Origin: Candidatus Methylobacter titanis
GTDB lineage: Bacteria > Pseudomonadota > Gammaproteobacteria > Methylococcales > Methylomonadaceae
Length of the DNA stretch: 47,101 nt
Direction of reading: 5' to 3'
Assembly: GCA_029946125.1 (NCBI GenBank)
Contig: JAQSDX010000028.1
Span: 1-47,101 of the forward strand
A program made the position numbers and the translations under genes. The notes beneath the pieces are model-generated. The model had not been told where the DNA came from. It searched no databases and saw nothing but the letters and a program-made list of their open reading frames with translations. This document shows positions 25,986 to 35,726 of this stretch, in pieces; positions within the stretch are counted from its first letter, which is position 1, and each line of letters starts with the position of its first letter.

Positions 25986-28900
25986 ATGAGTCAAAGTACG
26001 CTACCGACCAGACAGGGTTTATATGATCCACGCAATGAACATGATGCATGCGGCGTGGGTTTTATCGTTCATATAAAGGGTCAAAAAAGCCATGAAATCG
26101 TACGTCAGGGCTTGGAATTACTGACCAACCTGACCCACCGTGGCGCGGTCGGCGCAGATATCCATGCGGGCGATGGTGCTGGTATTTTACTTCAAATCCC
26201 CGATACTTTTTTCCGTGCAGAGTGCGTCAAACTAAGCATCTCCCTGCCGAAAGTCGGAGATTATGCGGTTGGCATGATATTTTTGCCTAGCGACGCCGCC
26301 AATCGAGCCACTTGCGAGAAACTGTTAACCGACATTATTGTTCGTGAAAATGCCGTAGTGTTAGGTTGGCGCGATGTACCTGTCGACAACCAAACCCTGG
26401 GTGAATCGGTAAAACTGGTTGAACCGTTTATACGGCAGATTTTTATCGGTCGCGGATCAGATTGCTCTAATCAAGACGCTTTCGAGCGCAAGTTGTTTGT
26501 CATTCGCAAGCAAGTTGAAAACACCGTGCGTGATTTAAAGCTAGATCATGGCCACGCTTTTTATATTCCGTCGTTATCGTCACGTACCATAGTTTACAAA
26601 GGCATGTTGCTGGCAGATCAGGTCGGAGCTTTTTATCCGGATTTGAACGACGAGCGCATGGACAGTGCTCTGGCCTTGGTGCATCAACGTTTTTCCACCA
26701 ACACCTTCCCAACCTGGGATTTAGCGCATCCTTTCCGGCTGATCGCCCATAACGGTGAAATCAACACCTTGCGCGGCAATGTTAACGGCATGGCGGCGCG
26801 GCGTCATTCCATCGCGTCCAAAGTATTGGGCGACGATATGCACAAACTGTGGCCGCTGATCGACGAACAGCAATCTGATTCGGCCTGTTTCGACAATGCA
26901 CTGGAATTATTATTGGCGGGCGGTTATACACTGGCCCACGCGATGATGTTGCTGATCCCCGAAGCATGGTCCGGCAACGTGTTAATGGACGAAAAACTGC
27001 GTGCATTTTATGAATATAATGCTGCCTTAATGGAACCCTGGGACGGCCCTGCGGCCATCGCCTTTACCGATGGCCGTCAAATCGGCGCAACCCTGGATCG
27101 CAACGGCTTGCGTCCTGCGCGCTATCTGGTTACCGATGACGATTTCGTCATTATGGCATCAGAAATGGGCGTACTCGAAATTCCTCAGCACAAAATCATC
27201 AAAAAATGGCGCTTGCAACCGGGAAAAATGCTGTTGATCGACACCGAGCAAGGCCGGATTATCGACGATGCGGAATTGAAAGCCAATTTAGCCGCTTGCC
27301 ACCCTTATGCCGAGTGGCTAAGTAAAACACAAATTATGCTCGCCGATCTGCCTGCTGAAATTTCTGCAATGGCACCCGATGCGCATACCCTACTGGATAG
27401 ACAACAAGCTTTCGGTTATACCCGTGAAGATATTGAATTTATCCTGAAACCGATGGCAAAAACCGGACAGGAATCGATCAGCTCAATGGGTATTGATGCT
27501 GCACTGGCGGTATTATCGGAGCGTTCGCGCTTACTGTACGATTATTTCAAACAAGGTTTTGCCCAAGTCACCAACCCGGCCATAGACCCTATCCGCGAAG
27601 AATTGGTCATGTCTTTGGTTTCACTGATCGGCCCACGCCCAAATTTATTGGGCCTGGACGAAGGCGGAACCCACATGCGCCTGGAAGTGGAACAGCCTAT
27701 CTTGAGCAACCAGGATTTAGAAAAAATTCGCCGTATCGAAACGCGTACCGGCGGAGTATTCAAGACTAAAACCCTGACGTTTTGTTATCCTTCCGATTTG
27801 GGAGCAAACGGCATGGAAGCGGCACTGGATAACCTGTGTCTTGCGGCAAAACAGGCTGTTGAAGAAGGTAATAATATTCTGGCACTGTCCGACCGCAACC
27901 TGGATATTGCCCATATCGCGATACCTGCCCTGCTCGCGACTTCTGCCGTGCATCACTACCTGACCCGCGAAGGTCTACGCACTAAAGTAGGCTTGGTTAT
28001 TGAAACCGGCGAAGCACGCGAAGTTCATCATTTTGCGTTGCTGGCGGCTTACGGAGCGGAAGCGGTTAACCCTTATCTGGCGTTTGACACGCTCTCCGGT
28101 TTATGTGAAAACATTCCTGACCTAACCGAGTATGAAGCACACAAACGCTATACCAAGGCGATCTCCAAAGGTCTGCTCAAAGTCATGTCCAAAATGGGTA
28201 TTTCGACTTACCAGTCTTATTGCGGCGCGCAAATTTTTAATGCGCTCGGTTTAGCAGAACCCTTTCTGGATCGCTATTTCACCGGAACAACCAGCACTAT
28301 CGAAGGCGTCGACTTAGCCCAAATCAGCGAAGAAACCGCTCGCCGCCACCGGATTGCTTTCGGCAATGCCCCGTTATACCGCGAAGCACTAGATGTTGGC
28401 GGCGAATATGCCTATCGCGTACGCGGCGAAGCGCATACCTGGACACCTGAAACCATCAGCACCTTGCAACACGCGACGCGCAGCAACAGCTACGAAAAAT
28501 ATGCTGAATTCGCTCGCCTGATTGATGAGCAAGGCGAATCCTTGCTGACCTTGCGCGGCTTAATGTCATTCAAGGAAGATGCGACCCCGGTGCCATTGGA
28601 TGAAGTGGAATCGGCTGCGGACATCGTCAAACGTTTTGCAACGGGAGCTATGTCGTTCGGTTCAATTTCCTACGAAGCGCATACTAATCTGGCTATTGCG
28701 ATGAACCGCATCGGGGGCAAATCCAATACCGGCGAAGGCGGAGAACTTCCTGAACGCTTCAAGCCGCTGCCCAACGGAGATTCGATGCGTTCGGCGATTA
28801 AACAGGTCGCATCCGGCCGTTTTGGTGTGACCACCGAATATCTGGTCAATGCCGACGACATTCAGATAAAAGTTAGCCAGGGCGCAAAACCCGGCGAAGG

Positions 28901-30605
28901 CGGACAACTGCCAGGCCATAAAGTTGATGCCGTTATCGCCAAAGTGCGTCACTCCACGCGAGGCGTAGGCTTAATATCGCCGCCGCCGCACCATGATATT
29001 TATTCGATTGAAGATTTGGCTCAGCTGATTCACGATTTAAAGAACGTTAATCCCGAAGCGCGGATCAGCGTTAAGCTGGTATCGGAAGTCGGCGTCGGCA
29101 CCGTTGCTGCAGGTGTTTCCAAAGCCCATGCCGATCATGTCACCATTTCCGGTTTTGACGGCGGCACCGGCGCAAGCCCAATGACCTCAATCAAACACGC
29201 CGGTTTGCCGTGGGAAATCGGTCTTGCCGAAACCCATCAAACTTTGGTGCTCAACAAACTGCGCGGACGTATCGCCGTCCAAGTCGATGGCGGTTTGCGT
29301 ACCGGGCGTGACGTCATCATCGGCGCATTATTAGGTGCGGATGAATTCGGCTTTGCCACTGCGCCATTGATCGTGTCGGGTTGCTTAATGATGCGCAAAT
29401 GCCATCTGAATACCTGTCCGGTCGGTGTGGCGACGCAAGACCCTGAGCTGCGCAAACGTTTTACCGGACAACCGGAGCATGTGGTCAATTATTTCTTCAT
29501 GGTTGCAGAAGATGTGCGCCAATGGATGGCAAAACTGGGTTTCCGCACCGTTAATGAAATGATTGGGCGCTCGGACAAACTCGATATGCAGCGCTCACTG
29601 AATCATTGGAAAACGCAAGGCCTCGACTTTAGCCGGGTTTTCTATAAACCTGCAGTGGATCCTGGCACTATTCTTTATAACCACGAACGCCAGGATCACG
29701 GCTTGACTCAAGCGCTGGATCACAGTTTGATTGCGGCAGCCCAACCGGCGCTGGAAAATGGGCAACCGGTGGTTATCAACACGCCTATCCGCAACATTAA
29801 CCGAACTTTCGGTGCCATGCTGTCTGGCGAAGTCGCCAAACGTTATGGTCATAAAGGCTTGCCTGCCGACACCATATCAATTCATGTCAAAGGCACTGCA
29901 GGTCAAAGTTTTGGCGCATTTTTAGCGCAAGGCATCAGCATCGACCTTGAAGGCGATGGTAATGATTATGTAGGCAAAGGCATGAGTGGTGGACGTATCG
30001 CTATCTACCAACCCAAAGACTGCCCTATTACGCCGGCTGAAAACATTATCGTCGGCAACACCGTATTGTATGGCGCGGTCAGTGGCGAGTGTTATTTCAG
30101 CGGTATTGCCGGTGAACGTTTTGCGGTGCGCAATTCAGGTGCCGTCGCTGTCGTCGAAGGCGTGGGCGATCATGGCTGCGAATACATGACCGGCGGCGTA
30201 ATAGTCGTACTCGGACAAACCGGCCGTAATTTTGCAGCCGGCATGTCAGGCGGTGTGGCTTATGTACTGGATGAACAAGGCGACTTTGAAAAGCGTTGCA
30301 ATATGGCGATGGTGGAACTCGAACCTATCCCCGTAGAAGATGACACGCTGGAAGCTTTCGCACATCAAGGCGGCGATATGGAAACCCACGGACGTGTCCA
30401 CCTTATGTCCGATATGACCCGTCATGATGCACAACGCTTAAAGCATTTAATTGAAAACCATAAGCGCTATACCAACAGCGCAAGAGCGCTGCACATTTTG
30501 GATAACTGGCAGGATTATTTGCCACGTTTTGTTAAAGTCATGCCGGTCGATTACCGCGAAGCACTCAAACAAATTCAGGCTGAACAAGCTACTGCGTCCT
30601 GCTAA
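25986..30605 (+). CDS. gltB: Glutamate synthase (NADPH) large subunit
   Basis: The 1539-residue alpha subunit makes two glutamates from glutamine and 2-oxoglutarate. Order of domains: a class II glutamine amidotransferase whose nucleophile is Cys22 ([14 protein letters not shown]; a propeptide of 21 residues would be removed), a central domain, an FMN-binding TIM barrel from about residue 850 with [13 protein letters not shown] and [18 protein letters not shown], the 3Fe-4S cysteines in [18 protein letters not shown], and the C-terminal GXGXG beta-helix ([23 protein letters not shown]). AGAGGTG precedes the ATG at 25986; a GTG at 25980 is in frame but lacks spacing. It is expressed from the promoter-leader described at 25843-25963, and gltD follows after 83 bases. 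Confidence 0.96.
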   Translation: MSQSTLPTRQGLYDPRNEHDACGVGFIVHIKGQKSHEIVRQGLELLTNLTHRGAVGADIHAGDGAGILLQIPDTFFRAECVKLSISLPKVGDYAVGMIFLPSDAANRATCEKLLTDIIVRENAVVLGWRDVPVDNQTLGESVKLVEPFIRQIFIGRGSDCSNQDAFERKLFVIRKQVENTVRDLKLDHGHAFYIPSLSSRTIVYKGMLLADQVGAFYPDLNDERMDSALALVHQRFSTNTFPTWDLAHPFRLIAHNGEINTLRGNVNGMAARRHSIASKVLGDDMHKLWPLIDEQQSDSACFDNALELLLAGGYTLAHAMMLLIPEAWSGNVLMDEKLRAFYEYNAALMEPWDGPAAIAFTDGRQIGATLDRNGLRPARYLVTDDDFVIMASEMGVLEIPQHKIIKKWRLQPGKMLLIDTEQGRIIDDAELKANLAACHPYAEWLSKTQIMLADLPAEISAMAPDAHTLLDRQQAFGYTREDIEFILKPMAKTGQESISSMGIDAALAVLSERSRLLYDYFKQGFAQVTNPAIDPIREELVMSLVSLIGPRPNLLGLDEGGTHMRLEVEQPILSNQDLEKIRRIETRTGGVFKTKTLTFCYPSDLGANGMEAALDNLCLAAKQAVEEGNNILALSDRNLDIAHIAIPALLATSAVHHYLTREGLRTKVGLVIETGEAREVHHFALLAAYGAEAVNPYLAFDTLSGLCENIPDLTEYEAHKRYTKAISKGLLKVMSKMGISTYQSYCGAQIFNALGLAEPFLDRYFTGTTSTIEGVDLAQISEETARRHRIAFGNAPLYREALDVGGEYAYRVRGEAHTWTPETISTLQHATRSNSYEKYAEFARLIDEQGESLLTLRGLMSFKEDATPVPLDEVESAADIVKRFATGAMSFGSISYEAHTNLAIAMNRIGGKSNTGEGGELPERFKPLPNGDSMRSAIKQVASGRFGVTTEYLVNADDIQIKVSQGAKPGEGGQLPGHKVDAVIAKVRHSTRGVGLISPPPHHDIYSIEDLAQLIHDLKNVNPEARISVKLVSEVGVGTVAAGVSKAHADHVTISGFDGGTGASPMTSIKHAGLPWEIGLAETHQTLVLNKLRGRIAVQVDGGLRTGRDVIIGALLGADEFGFATAPLIVSGCLMMRKCHLNTCPVGVATQDPELRKRFTGQPEHVVNYFFMVAEDVRQWMAKLGFRTVNEMIGRSDKLDMQRSLNHWKTQGLDFSRVFYKPAVDPGTILYNHERQDHGLTQALDHSLIAAAQPALENGQPVVINTPIRNINRTFGAMLSGEVAKRYGHKGLPADTISIHVKGTAGQSFGAFLAQGISIDLEGDGNDYVGKGMSGGRIAIYQPKDCPITPAENIIVGNTVLYGAVSGECYFSGIAGERFAVRNSGAVAVVEGVGDHGCEYMTGGVIVVLGQTGRNFAAGMSGGVAYVLDEQGDFEKRCNMAMVELEPIPVEDDTLEAFAHQGGDMETHGRVHLMSDMTRHDAQRLKHLIENHKRYTNSARALHILDNWQDYLPRFVKVMPVDYREALKQIQAEQATASC

Positions 30606-30610
30606 ACGCT

Positions 30611-30635
30611 CCTCGCCTACGTCCTGTAGGCGAGG
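30611..30635 (+). other. Intercistronic hairpin between gltB and gltD
   Basis: CCTCGCCTAC, loop GTCCT, GTAGGCGAGG: a perfect 10-bp stem with no T-run, six bases after the gltB stop. It may protect the gltB message from 3' exonucleases or set the ratio of the subunits. The gene order does not suggest a real stop. Confidence 0.6.
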
Positions 30636-30688
30636 CAGTTGCGGCCGCATAATCATTGCGACACTATTAAAGTAGAAGGTATTTAAAG

Positions 30689-32131
30689 ATGGGTAAACCA
30701 ACCGGGTTTATGGAACTAGAACGCACTGAACGGCACACTGCATTGCCGAGTGATCGTATCCAGCATTATCGCGAATTTACACTATCCCCCAGCGATACCG
30801 AATTGGCTGAGCAGGGTTCAAGATGTATGGATTGCGGCATTCCTTTTTGCCATCAAGGCTGCCCTGTCAATAATATTATCCCCGACTGGAATGACAGTGT
30901 TTATCAAGGGGATTGGCAACAGGCGTTGGAAACTTTACACAGCACCAACAATTTTCCCGAGTTTACCGGACGTATCTGCCCTGCGCCCTGCGAGGCCGCT
31001 TGCACGCTCAATCTACAGGATCAGCCGGTAACCATTAAATCGATAGAATGCGCCATTATCGACAAAGGCTGGACAATGGGCTGGGTAAAACCGCAAATCC
31101 CGAAAAAGCACACCGGCAAGCGCGTAGCAGTAATTGGTTCGGGGCCTTCGGGATTAGCCTGCGCTCAACAGCTGGCACGCGCCGGGCATGAAGTCGTGGT
31201 CTATGAAAAGAACGACCGTATCGGCGGTTTATTGCGCTATGGCATTCCCGATTTCAAGATGGAAAAAGTACATATCGATCGACGCATTGCGCAAATGCAG
31301 GCTGAGGGCGTCAGCTTTAGACCCAACAGCCATATTGGTACAGACATTTCCGCACAAAAAATACTCGCCGACTACGATGCCGTAGTTTTAGCGGTAGGCT
31401 CCGAACAGCCGCGAGACCTGGAAGTTACAGGGCGCAATGATTATCAAGGCGTTTATTTTGCGATGGATTTTTTGCGCCAGCAAAACAAACGTAACGCAGG
31501 CGACACCATAGCCGAGGATATTGCCATTACCGCGACCGACAAGCATGTCGTAGTCATCGGCGGCGGGGATACCGGTTCCGATTGCATCGGCACATCGATT
31601 CGTCAGGGTGCAGCTTCCGTGGTGCAACTAGAAATCATGCCGCAACCGCCTGAAAAAGAAAATAAATCGCTGACCTGGCCGCTGTGGCCTAACAAGTTGC
31701 GCACCACGTCTTCACATAATGAAGGCATCAAAAAGCGTTACTGGAGTGTAAACACCAAAAGTGTTACCGGAAAAGAGGGGAAAATAACTCATCTGAACGC
31801 GGTAGAAGTGGAGTGGAAACAAGAAAACGGTCAGTGGAAAATGAGCGAGAAGCCCGACAGCGCTTTCACCCTGGACGCGGACATTGTGCTGATAGCCACG
31901 GGTTTTGTTCACCCCGTACACGAAGGCTTATTGCAGGAACTTGGCGTTGAACTCGAGCGTAACAACATCAAAGCCACTGATAAACAGTACCGCACCTCAA
32001 TCGACAAAGTATTCGCCGCAGGTGACGGCCGACGTGGACAATCGTTGGTAGTATGGGCGATACGTGAAGGCAGACAAGCTGCCAGAGCAGTCGACGAGTT
32101 CCTGATGGGAACATCGGAACTGCCGAGGTAA
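30689..32131 (+). CDS. gltD: Glutamate synthase (NADPH) small subunit
   Basis: The 480-residue beta subunit takes electrons from NADPH and passes them to GltB. The N-terminal segment has two 4Fe-4S cysteine groups: [19 protein letters not shown] and [17 protein letters not shown]. An FAD Rossmann site follows at [20 protein letters not shown] and [13 protein letters not shown], then an NADPH site [15 protein letters not shown], then the FAD-closing [25 protein letters not shown] lies nine bases before the ATG. The gene is 83 bases after gltB and separated from it by a hairpin. A perfect 13-bp inverted repeat follows its stop. Confidence 0.96.
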   Translation: MGKPTGFMELERTERHTALPSDRIQHYREFTLSPSDTELAEQGSRCMDCGIPFCHQGCPVNNIIPDWNDSVYQGDWQQALETLHSTNNFPEFTGRICPAPCEAACTLNLQDQPVTIKSIECAIIDKGWTMGWVKPQIPKKHTGKRVAVIGSGPSGLACAQQLARAGHEVVVYEKNDRIGGLLRYGIPDFKMEKVHIDRRIAQMQAEGVSFRPNSHIGTDISAQKILADYDAVVLAVGSEQPRDLEVTGRNDYQGVYFAMDFLRQQNKRNAGDTIAEDIAITATDKHVVVIGGGDTGSDCIGTSIRQGAASVVQLEIMPQPPEKENKSLTWPLWPNKLRTTSSHNEGIKKRYWSVNTKSVTGKEGKITHLNAVEVEWKQENGQWKMSEKPDSAFTLDADIVLIATGFVHPVHEGLLQELGVELERNNIKATDKQYRTSIDKVFAAGDGRRGQSLVVWAIREGRQAARAVDEFLMGTSELPR

Positions 32132-32146
32132 TGATTTAGCTGTTAG

Positions 32147-32186
32147 CTGTTTTGTGGGATTGACTGTAGACGCTCCCACAAAACAG
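32147..32186. repeat. Perfect 13-bp inverted repeat after gltD
   Basis: CTGTTTTGTGGGA (32147-32159) and TCCCACAAAACAG (32174-32186) with a 14-base loop, starting 16 bases after the gltD stop. It lies between convergent genes. There is no immediate T-run, so it may be an end signal only with help, or a REP-like element. Confidence 0.6.
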
Positions 32187-32191
32187 TCCGC

Positions 32192-32377
32192 TTAAAGTGC
32201 TTTAGATTTTATTTTTGAACACCGTTTACACTGATAAACGGTGATTAGTTTGCCTTGTTTAACATCAAACTGCTGTTCATTTAAGACTTCCCATTTATGA
32301 AAACCGCTACGGCATAAGGTATTGCCTTTATGCCGTTGTGACAGCTTGGGTCGTTTGAATTGAACTACCTCCCCCAT
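32192..32377 (-). CDS. Small conserved zinc-binding-type protein
   Basis: A 61-residue basic protein with one cysteine and one histidine in the first half (LCRSGFHKW; Cys22, His27) and a CxxC pair at the end (YQCKRCSKIK; Cys50, Cys53), a possible CHCC zinc site. The middle reads FDVKQGKLITVYQC. A GGAGG box 6 bases before the ATG at 32377 makes this start secure, whereas a longer frame begins at 32407. I recognise similar short proteins beginning MGEIVQFKRP from other gammaproteobacteria but know no function. Its upstream region contains two inverted repeats (32406-32460, 32471-32487). Confidence 0.75.
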   Translation of the reverse strand: MGEVVQFKRPKLSQRHKGNTLCRSGFHKWEVLNEQQFDVKQGKLITVYQCKRCSKIKSKAL

Positions 32378-32405
32378 GATTTTCCTCCAGGCCAAAGTTA
32401 CGACC

Positions 32406-32460
32406 AAAGCCAGCTTTGGACTCCAAAACTATCTATCTGCCGGAGTTCAAAGCTGGCTTT
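32406..32460. repeat. Large inverted repeat upstream of the small zinc protein
   Basis: AAAGCCAGCTTTGGACTCC (32406-32424) pairs with 32442-32460 at 18 of 19 bases with a 17-base loop. Each arm is itself nearly self-complementary (AAAGC-CA-GCTTT). It could cruciform, or form a hairpin in the 5' region of the minus-strand gene that begins at 32377. Confidence 0.6.
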
Positions 32461-32470
32461 GAAGTTTAAA

Positions 32471-32487
32471 CGTCACAACCTGTGACG
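32471..32487. promoter_or_regulatory. Short perfect inverted repeat, operator candidate
   Basis: CGTCACA-ACC-TGTGACG, a 7-bp perfect dyad about 100 bases upstream of the small zinc gene and downstream of the TetR gene stop. It is the reverse half-site order of a CRP box, so not a plain CRP site. Function unknown. Confidence 0.35.
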
Positions 32488-32574
32488 TACTAACGTACTC
32501 GCGCATTTTCCGAAAGCAGATGAACGAGTGCCGTCGAGGATAAGCAGTTGCATTTTTTAGATAACTACAAAAAA

Positions 32575-32587
32575 TTCGTGTCTTCGT
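32575..32587. repeat. Fragment of the dispersed CCACGAAGACACGAA repeat, reverse orientation
   Basis: TTCGTGTCTTCGT is the exact complement of ACGAAGACACGAA found at 23611-23676 (inexact) and 25527-25545. It lies just downstream of the TetR gene. Confidence 0.5.
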
Positions 32588-32605
32588 AACAACGCATCAA
32601 CCAGC

Positions 32606-33205
32606 TCATTTCTTAGCAAGAGCATTCCACGCCGCAAGCCAAGCTTGCGACTGATAAAAGTCTGCTTTCCTGTCAAGAAAACCTGTCAATACCAGTCGCA
32701 AGGTGTTATCAATAATACCGAAGAACTCGGCGTAGCCCAACTGCGGACTAATATTACGCATCTCCCCTTCCTTAATGCCGACTTCAATGATACTGATGAT
32801 TTTCTTGAAAGCTGCAGATTCATGTAACGGCTTTGCTTCGGGCAAAAATTCATTGACGTTCAAAACCAACAAAAACCGCGACACATCGGGCGCGTCATCG
32901 GTTAATTTGAACAACAAATCGACAATACTGCGTAATTGCTCGGATGATTTTTCGTTGGTGCGCCTTATGTCATCAATGGAGATGCTTAAACTGTCGAATA
33001 TATTTGCATGCAACTGCACTGCAATCATTTGTTTGGTTTTAAAATGCTGATAGATTATGCCGGTGGTCTTTAGTCCGGCCGCCTCTTTAATATCGATTAA
33101 CGATGTATTGAAATAACCTTTTTCGGTAAATAATTTCAAAGCCGCCAACAATATTTTATCCTGCACTTCAGATTGAGTCTGAATATCTTCTATTTCCTGA
33201 TCCAT
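32606..33205 (-). CDS. TetR-family transcriptional regulator
   Basis: A 199-residue regulator. The N-terminal helix-turn-helix domain is typical: DKILLAALKLFTEKGYFNTS, LIDIKEAAGLKTTGIIYQHF, KTKQMIAVQLHANIFDSL. The C-terminal ligand domain is divergent and rich in hydrophobic residues, as usual. It is probably the last gene after pgsA but separated by 81 bases, which contain a near-palindrome at 33264-33280 likely to be its own operator. Targets are unknown; no transporter or enzyme gene is divergently placed, so the regulated gene may be elsewhere. Confidence 0.88.
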   Translation of the reverse strand: MDQEIEDIQTQSEVQDKILLAALKLFTEKGYFNTSLIDIKEAAGLKTTGIIYQHFKTKQMIAVQLHANIFDSLSISIDDIRRTNEKSSEQLRSIVDLLFKLTDDAPDVSRFLLVLNVNEFLPEAKPLHESAAFKKIISIIEVGIKEGEMRNISPQLGYAEFFGIIDNTLRLVLTGFLDRKADFYQSQAWLAAWNALAKK

Positions 33206-33263
33206 GTTCTTCTTTCACAGCTGATTCAATGCGCTGTATTGTGTGTTATTGAAAATCCAAGCA

Positions 33264-33280
33264 GTCTACAAGTTATAGAC
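33264..33280. promoter_or_regulatory. Near-perfect palindrome, candidate TetR operator
   Basis: GTCTACAAGTTATAGAC is symmetric about its central G except for one base pair. It sits 59 bases upstream of the TetR start and just after the pgsA stop, a sensible place for autoregulation. Confidence 0.4.
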
Positions 33281-33286
33281 CCAATT

Positions 33287-33847
33287 CTATTTTGCGGTCA
33301 ATACCGCTAGTGCTGCCCTTAAGTAATTAATCATCGACCATAATGTCAATATCGCCGCAATATACAACAAGCCGTAGCCGCAATAATTTATGGGTATACC
33401 CAGTAAATCTTCGCGATATAACAACATGCCAATTGCCAGCATTTGCGCCGTAGTTTTCCATTTTCCTAATTGGGAGACTTTAACCTGCGCCCGCTGTCCG
33501 ATTTCTGCCATCCATTCTCGCAACGAAGCAATAGTGATTTCCCTGCCGATAATGATAGCGGCAGGAATAGCCAAATAAGGACTGGCTTGCTGCTGGACGA
33601 TCAACACCAAAATCATGGCCACCATCAATTTATCCGCCACGGGATCTAAAAAAGCGCCAAACGGCGTCTCCAATTGCATCTTTCTAGCAAGATAGCCGTC
33701 CAGCCAATCGGTAATCCCTGCCGCTAAAAAAATCAGCATGCAGGCAACATTGGAATATTCCCAAGGCAAGTAAAAAACCACGGTTAATAAAGGAATTAAC
33801 GCAATTCTTAACAGCGTAAGATTTGTAGGTAAGTTAAATTCAATCAT
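33287..33847 (-). CDS. pgsA: CDP-diacylglycerol--glycerol-3-phosphate phosphatidyltransferase
   Basis: PgsA makes phosphatidylglycerol phosphate, the committed step to phosphatidylglycerol and cardiolipin. The 186-residue inner-membrane protein has about six hydrophobic segments and the CDP-alcohol transferase motif: TDWLDGYLARKMQLETPFGA and FLDPVADKLMVA supply the D-x2-DG-x2-AR-x8-G-x3-D-x3-D aspartates. It begins inside the end of uvrC (8-base overlap), the familiar uvrC-pgsA arrangement in gammaproteobacteria. Confidence 0.94.
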   Translation of the reverse strand: MIEFNLPTNLTLLRIALIPLLTVVFYLPWEYSNVACMLIFLAAGITDWLDGYLARKMQLETPFGAFLDPVADKLMVAMILVLIVQQQASPYLAIPAAIIIGREITIASLREWMAEIGQRAQVKVSQLGKWKTTAQMLAIGMLLYREDLLGIPINYCGYGLLYIAAILTLWSMINYLRAALAVLTAK

Positions 33848-35678
33848 CTTGATGATGAAATAGCTCGTATATCCGTTGTGCTAAAGAACGACTTATGCCG
33901 TTTACACTGCAAAGGGCATCCACGCTAGCTTGTGAAATACCTTGCAGCCCCCCAAATTGTTTCAATAAAATCTGTCGCCGTTTAGGCCCCAATCCTGGAA
34001 TGGCTTCCATAGCCGATTGTTTTTTAGCCTTGCCTCGACGTTGCCTGTGTCCTGTTATTGCAAACCGGTGCGCTTCATCACGAATATGTTGAATCAACAA
34101 CAGACCGCTAGCGCCAGGCTTTATATCTATCGGCTGAGCCTCATCCACCAGAATCAGCTTTTCCATGCCGGGTTTTCTATCCGGCCCTTTAGAAACACCG
34201 ACTATCATAACATTATTTATGTCTAATTCCGCCAGTGCCTTTTGCGCTTCATGAACCTGACCTTTGCCGCCGTCGATGAGCAATATATCCGGAGCTGTAT
34301 GTTCTCCCTGTTTGAGCCGCTTAAAACGCCTGAATACCGCTTGGTGTATAGCTGCATAATCATCGCCGCCGGTTATGCCTTCGATATTAAAGCGGCGATA
34401 AGCCGATTTTACCGGCCCTTCCCGGTCAAAAACAACGCAGGACGCAACCGTCTGCTCGCCCTGAGTGTGACTAATATCAAAGCATTCCAGGCGTTTCGGC
34501 AGTTCCTTGCAGCCCAATTCTTGCTGCAAACTGAGGAACCGGGCATAAATACCCTGTTTATCGGACAACTTGCTCAACAGGGAATTTTGGGCGTTGGTAC
34601 AGGCCATTTGCAGCCATTTTAAGCGCTCGCCCCTGACATTATGGGAAATGGTCACCGCATGTTTCGACTGCGTCGCCAACACCTCCATCAATAAATCGAC
34701 TTCTTCCGGTTGATGACTGACGATCAATTCATCCGGCGTTTGTTTATCTAAGTAATATTGCGGAATAAACGCCTGGACGATAGCGGCCGGATCATATTCA
34801 CCGGTTATCTTGGGATAAAAAACCTTGTTGCCCAGATGCTGTCCGTTGCGGATAAAAAATACCTGTACACAGGCCACGCCGGCTTTGGTCGCGCATGCAA
34901 TAATATCAACATCGCCGCGTTCACCCTGTACAAACTGTTTTTCCAGCACCGAGCGCAATTTTGCAATCTGATCTCTGAAACCGGCGGCCTGTTCATATTC
35001 CAGACTAACCGCCGCCTGCTCCATCTTAACAATCAACCGGTCAATCAACAGACCGCTCTTACCTTCCAGAAACAGCACCGTGCTGCCAACATCCTGCGCA
35101 TAGCTGGCTTTATCGATTAGACCGACGCACGGCGCAGTACAGCGGCCTATCTGGTGTTGTAAACAAGGCCGGGAACGATTGTTAAAAACTGAATCCTCGC
35201 ATTGTCTGATCGGAAAAATCCGTTGCAGCAATTTCAGACTTTCCTTGATGGCGCCGATACCCGGATAAGGACCGAAATACTGACCCTTACGCTTTTTTGC
35301 ACCGCGGTGCAGAGTGATCTGAGGGAAATCCTGATCCGTAGACAGGAAAATATAAGGATAGGACCTATCGTCTCTTAAACAGATATTGTATCGGGGTTTG
35401 TGACGTTTTATTTGCTGGCATTCGAGCAACAATGCCTCACCTTCGGTATGCGTTACCGTAACTTCAATGGCCGCAATCTTGGCGACCATCGTCTGTTGCT
35501 TAGTCGAGGCGGTTTGCTTTTTAAAGTAACTGGAAACCCGGTTTTTAAGGTTTTTAGCTTTGCCGATATAAATAATCTCGCCCTGGTCATTCAGCATCTT
35601 GTAAATGCCGGGGCGCGTGGTCAGATTTTTTAAAAACGCTGTTACGTCAAACTGGTTTTCTGATGAATCGGGACTCAC
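33840..35678 (-). CDS. uvrC: Excinuclease ABC subunit C
   Basis: UvrC makes both incisions during nucleotide excision repair. The 612-residue protein has a GIY-YIG nuclease at the start (RPGIYKMLNDQGEIIYIGKA, then KNLKNRVSSYF), a four-cysteine site (CLQHQIGRCTAPCVG), a UVR UvrB-binding motif around 205-240 (EYEQAAGFRDQIAKLRSVLE), an RNase H-like endonuclease half with CFDISHTQGEQ and LIDGGKGQ, and C-terminal helix-hairpin-helices (AIPGLGPKRRQILLKQFGGL, SVNGISRSLAQRIYE). Length is the same as E. coli UvrC. In this window uvrC-pgsA lies directly after parE on the same strand. Confidence 0.95.
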   Translation of the reverse strand: MSPDSSENQFDVTAFLKNLTTRPGIYKMLNDQGEIIYIGKAKNLKNRVSSYFKKQTASTKQQTMVAKIAAIEVTVTHTEGEALLLECQQIKRHKPRYNICLRDDRSYPYIFLSTDQDFPQITLHRGAKKRKGQYFGPYPGIGAIKESLKLLQRIFPIRQCEDSVFNNRSRPCLQHQIGRCTAPCVGLIDKASYAQDVGSTVLFLEGKSGLLIDRLIVKMEQAAVSLEYEQAAGFRDQIAKLRSVLEKQFVQGERGDVDIIACATKAGVACVQVFFIRNGQHLGNKVFYPKITGEYDPAAIVQAFIPQYYLDKQTPDELIVSHQPEEVDLLMEVLATQSKHAVTISHNVRGERLKWLQMACTNAQNSLLSKLSDKQGIYARFLSLQQELGCKELPKRLECFDISHTQGEQTVASCVVFDREGPVKSAYRRFNIEGITGGDDYAAIHQAVFRRFKRLKQGEHTAPDILLIDGGKGQVHEAQKALAELDINNVMIVGVSKGPDRKPGMEKLILVDEAQPIDIKPGASGLLLIQHIRDEAHRFAITGHRQRRGKAKKQSAMEAIPGLGPKRRQILLKQFGGLQGISQASVDALCSVNGISRSLAQRIYELFHHQDD

Positions 35679-35726
35679 GCTTTATCCTGGTAACATAAAA
35701 CATTGCAATGCTTTCATTATCTTACA

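Noticed and set aside
32471-32487. CRP binding site
   Set aside because: Half-sites are in the order TCACA then TGTGA with a 3-base gap, opposite to the CRP consensus.
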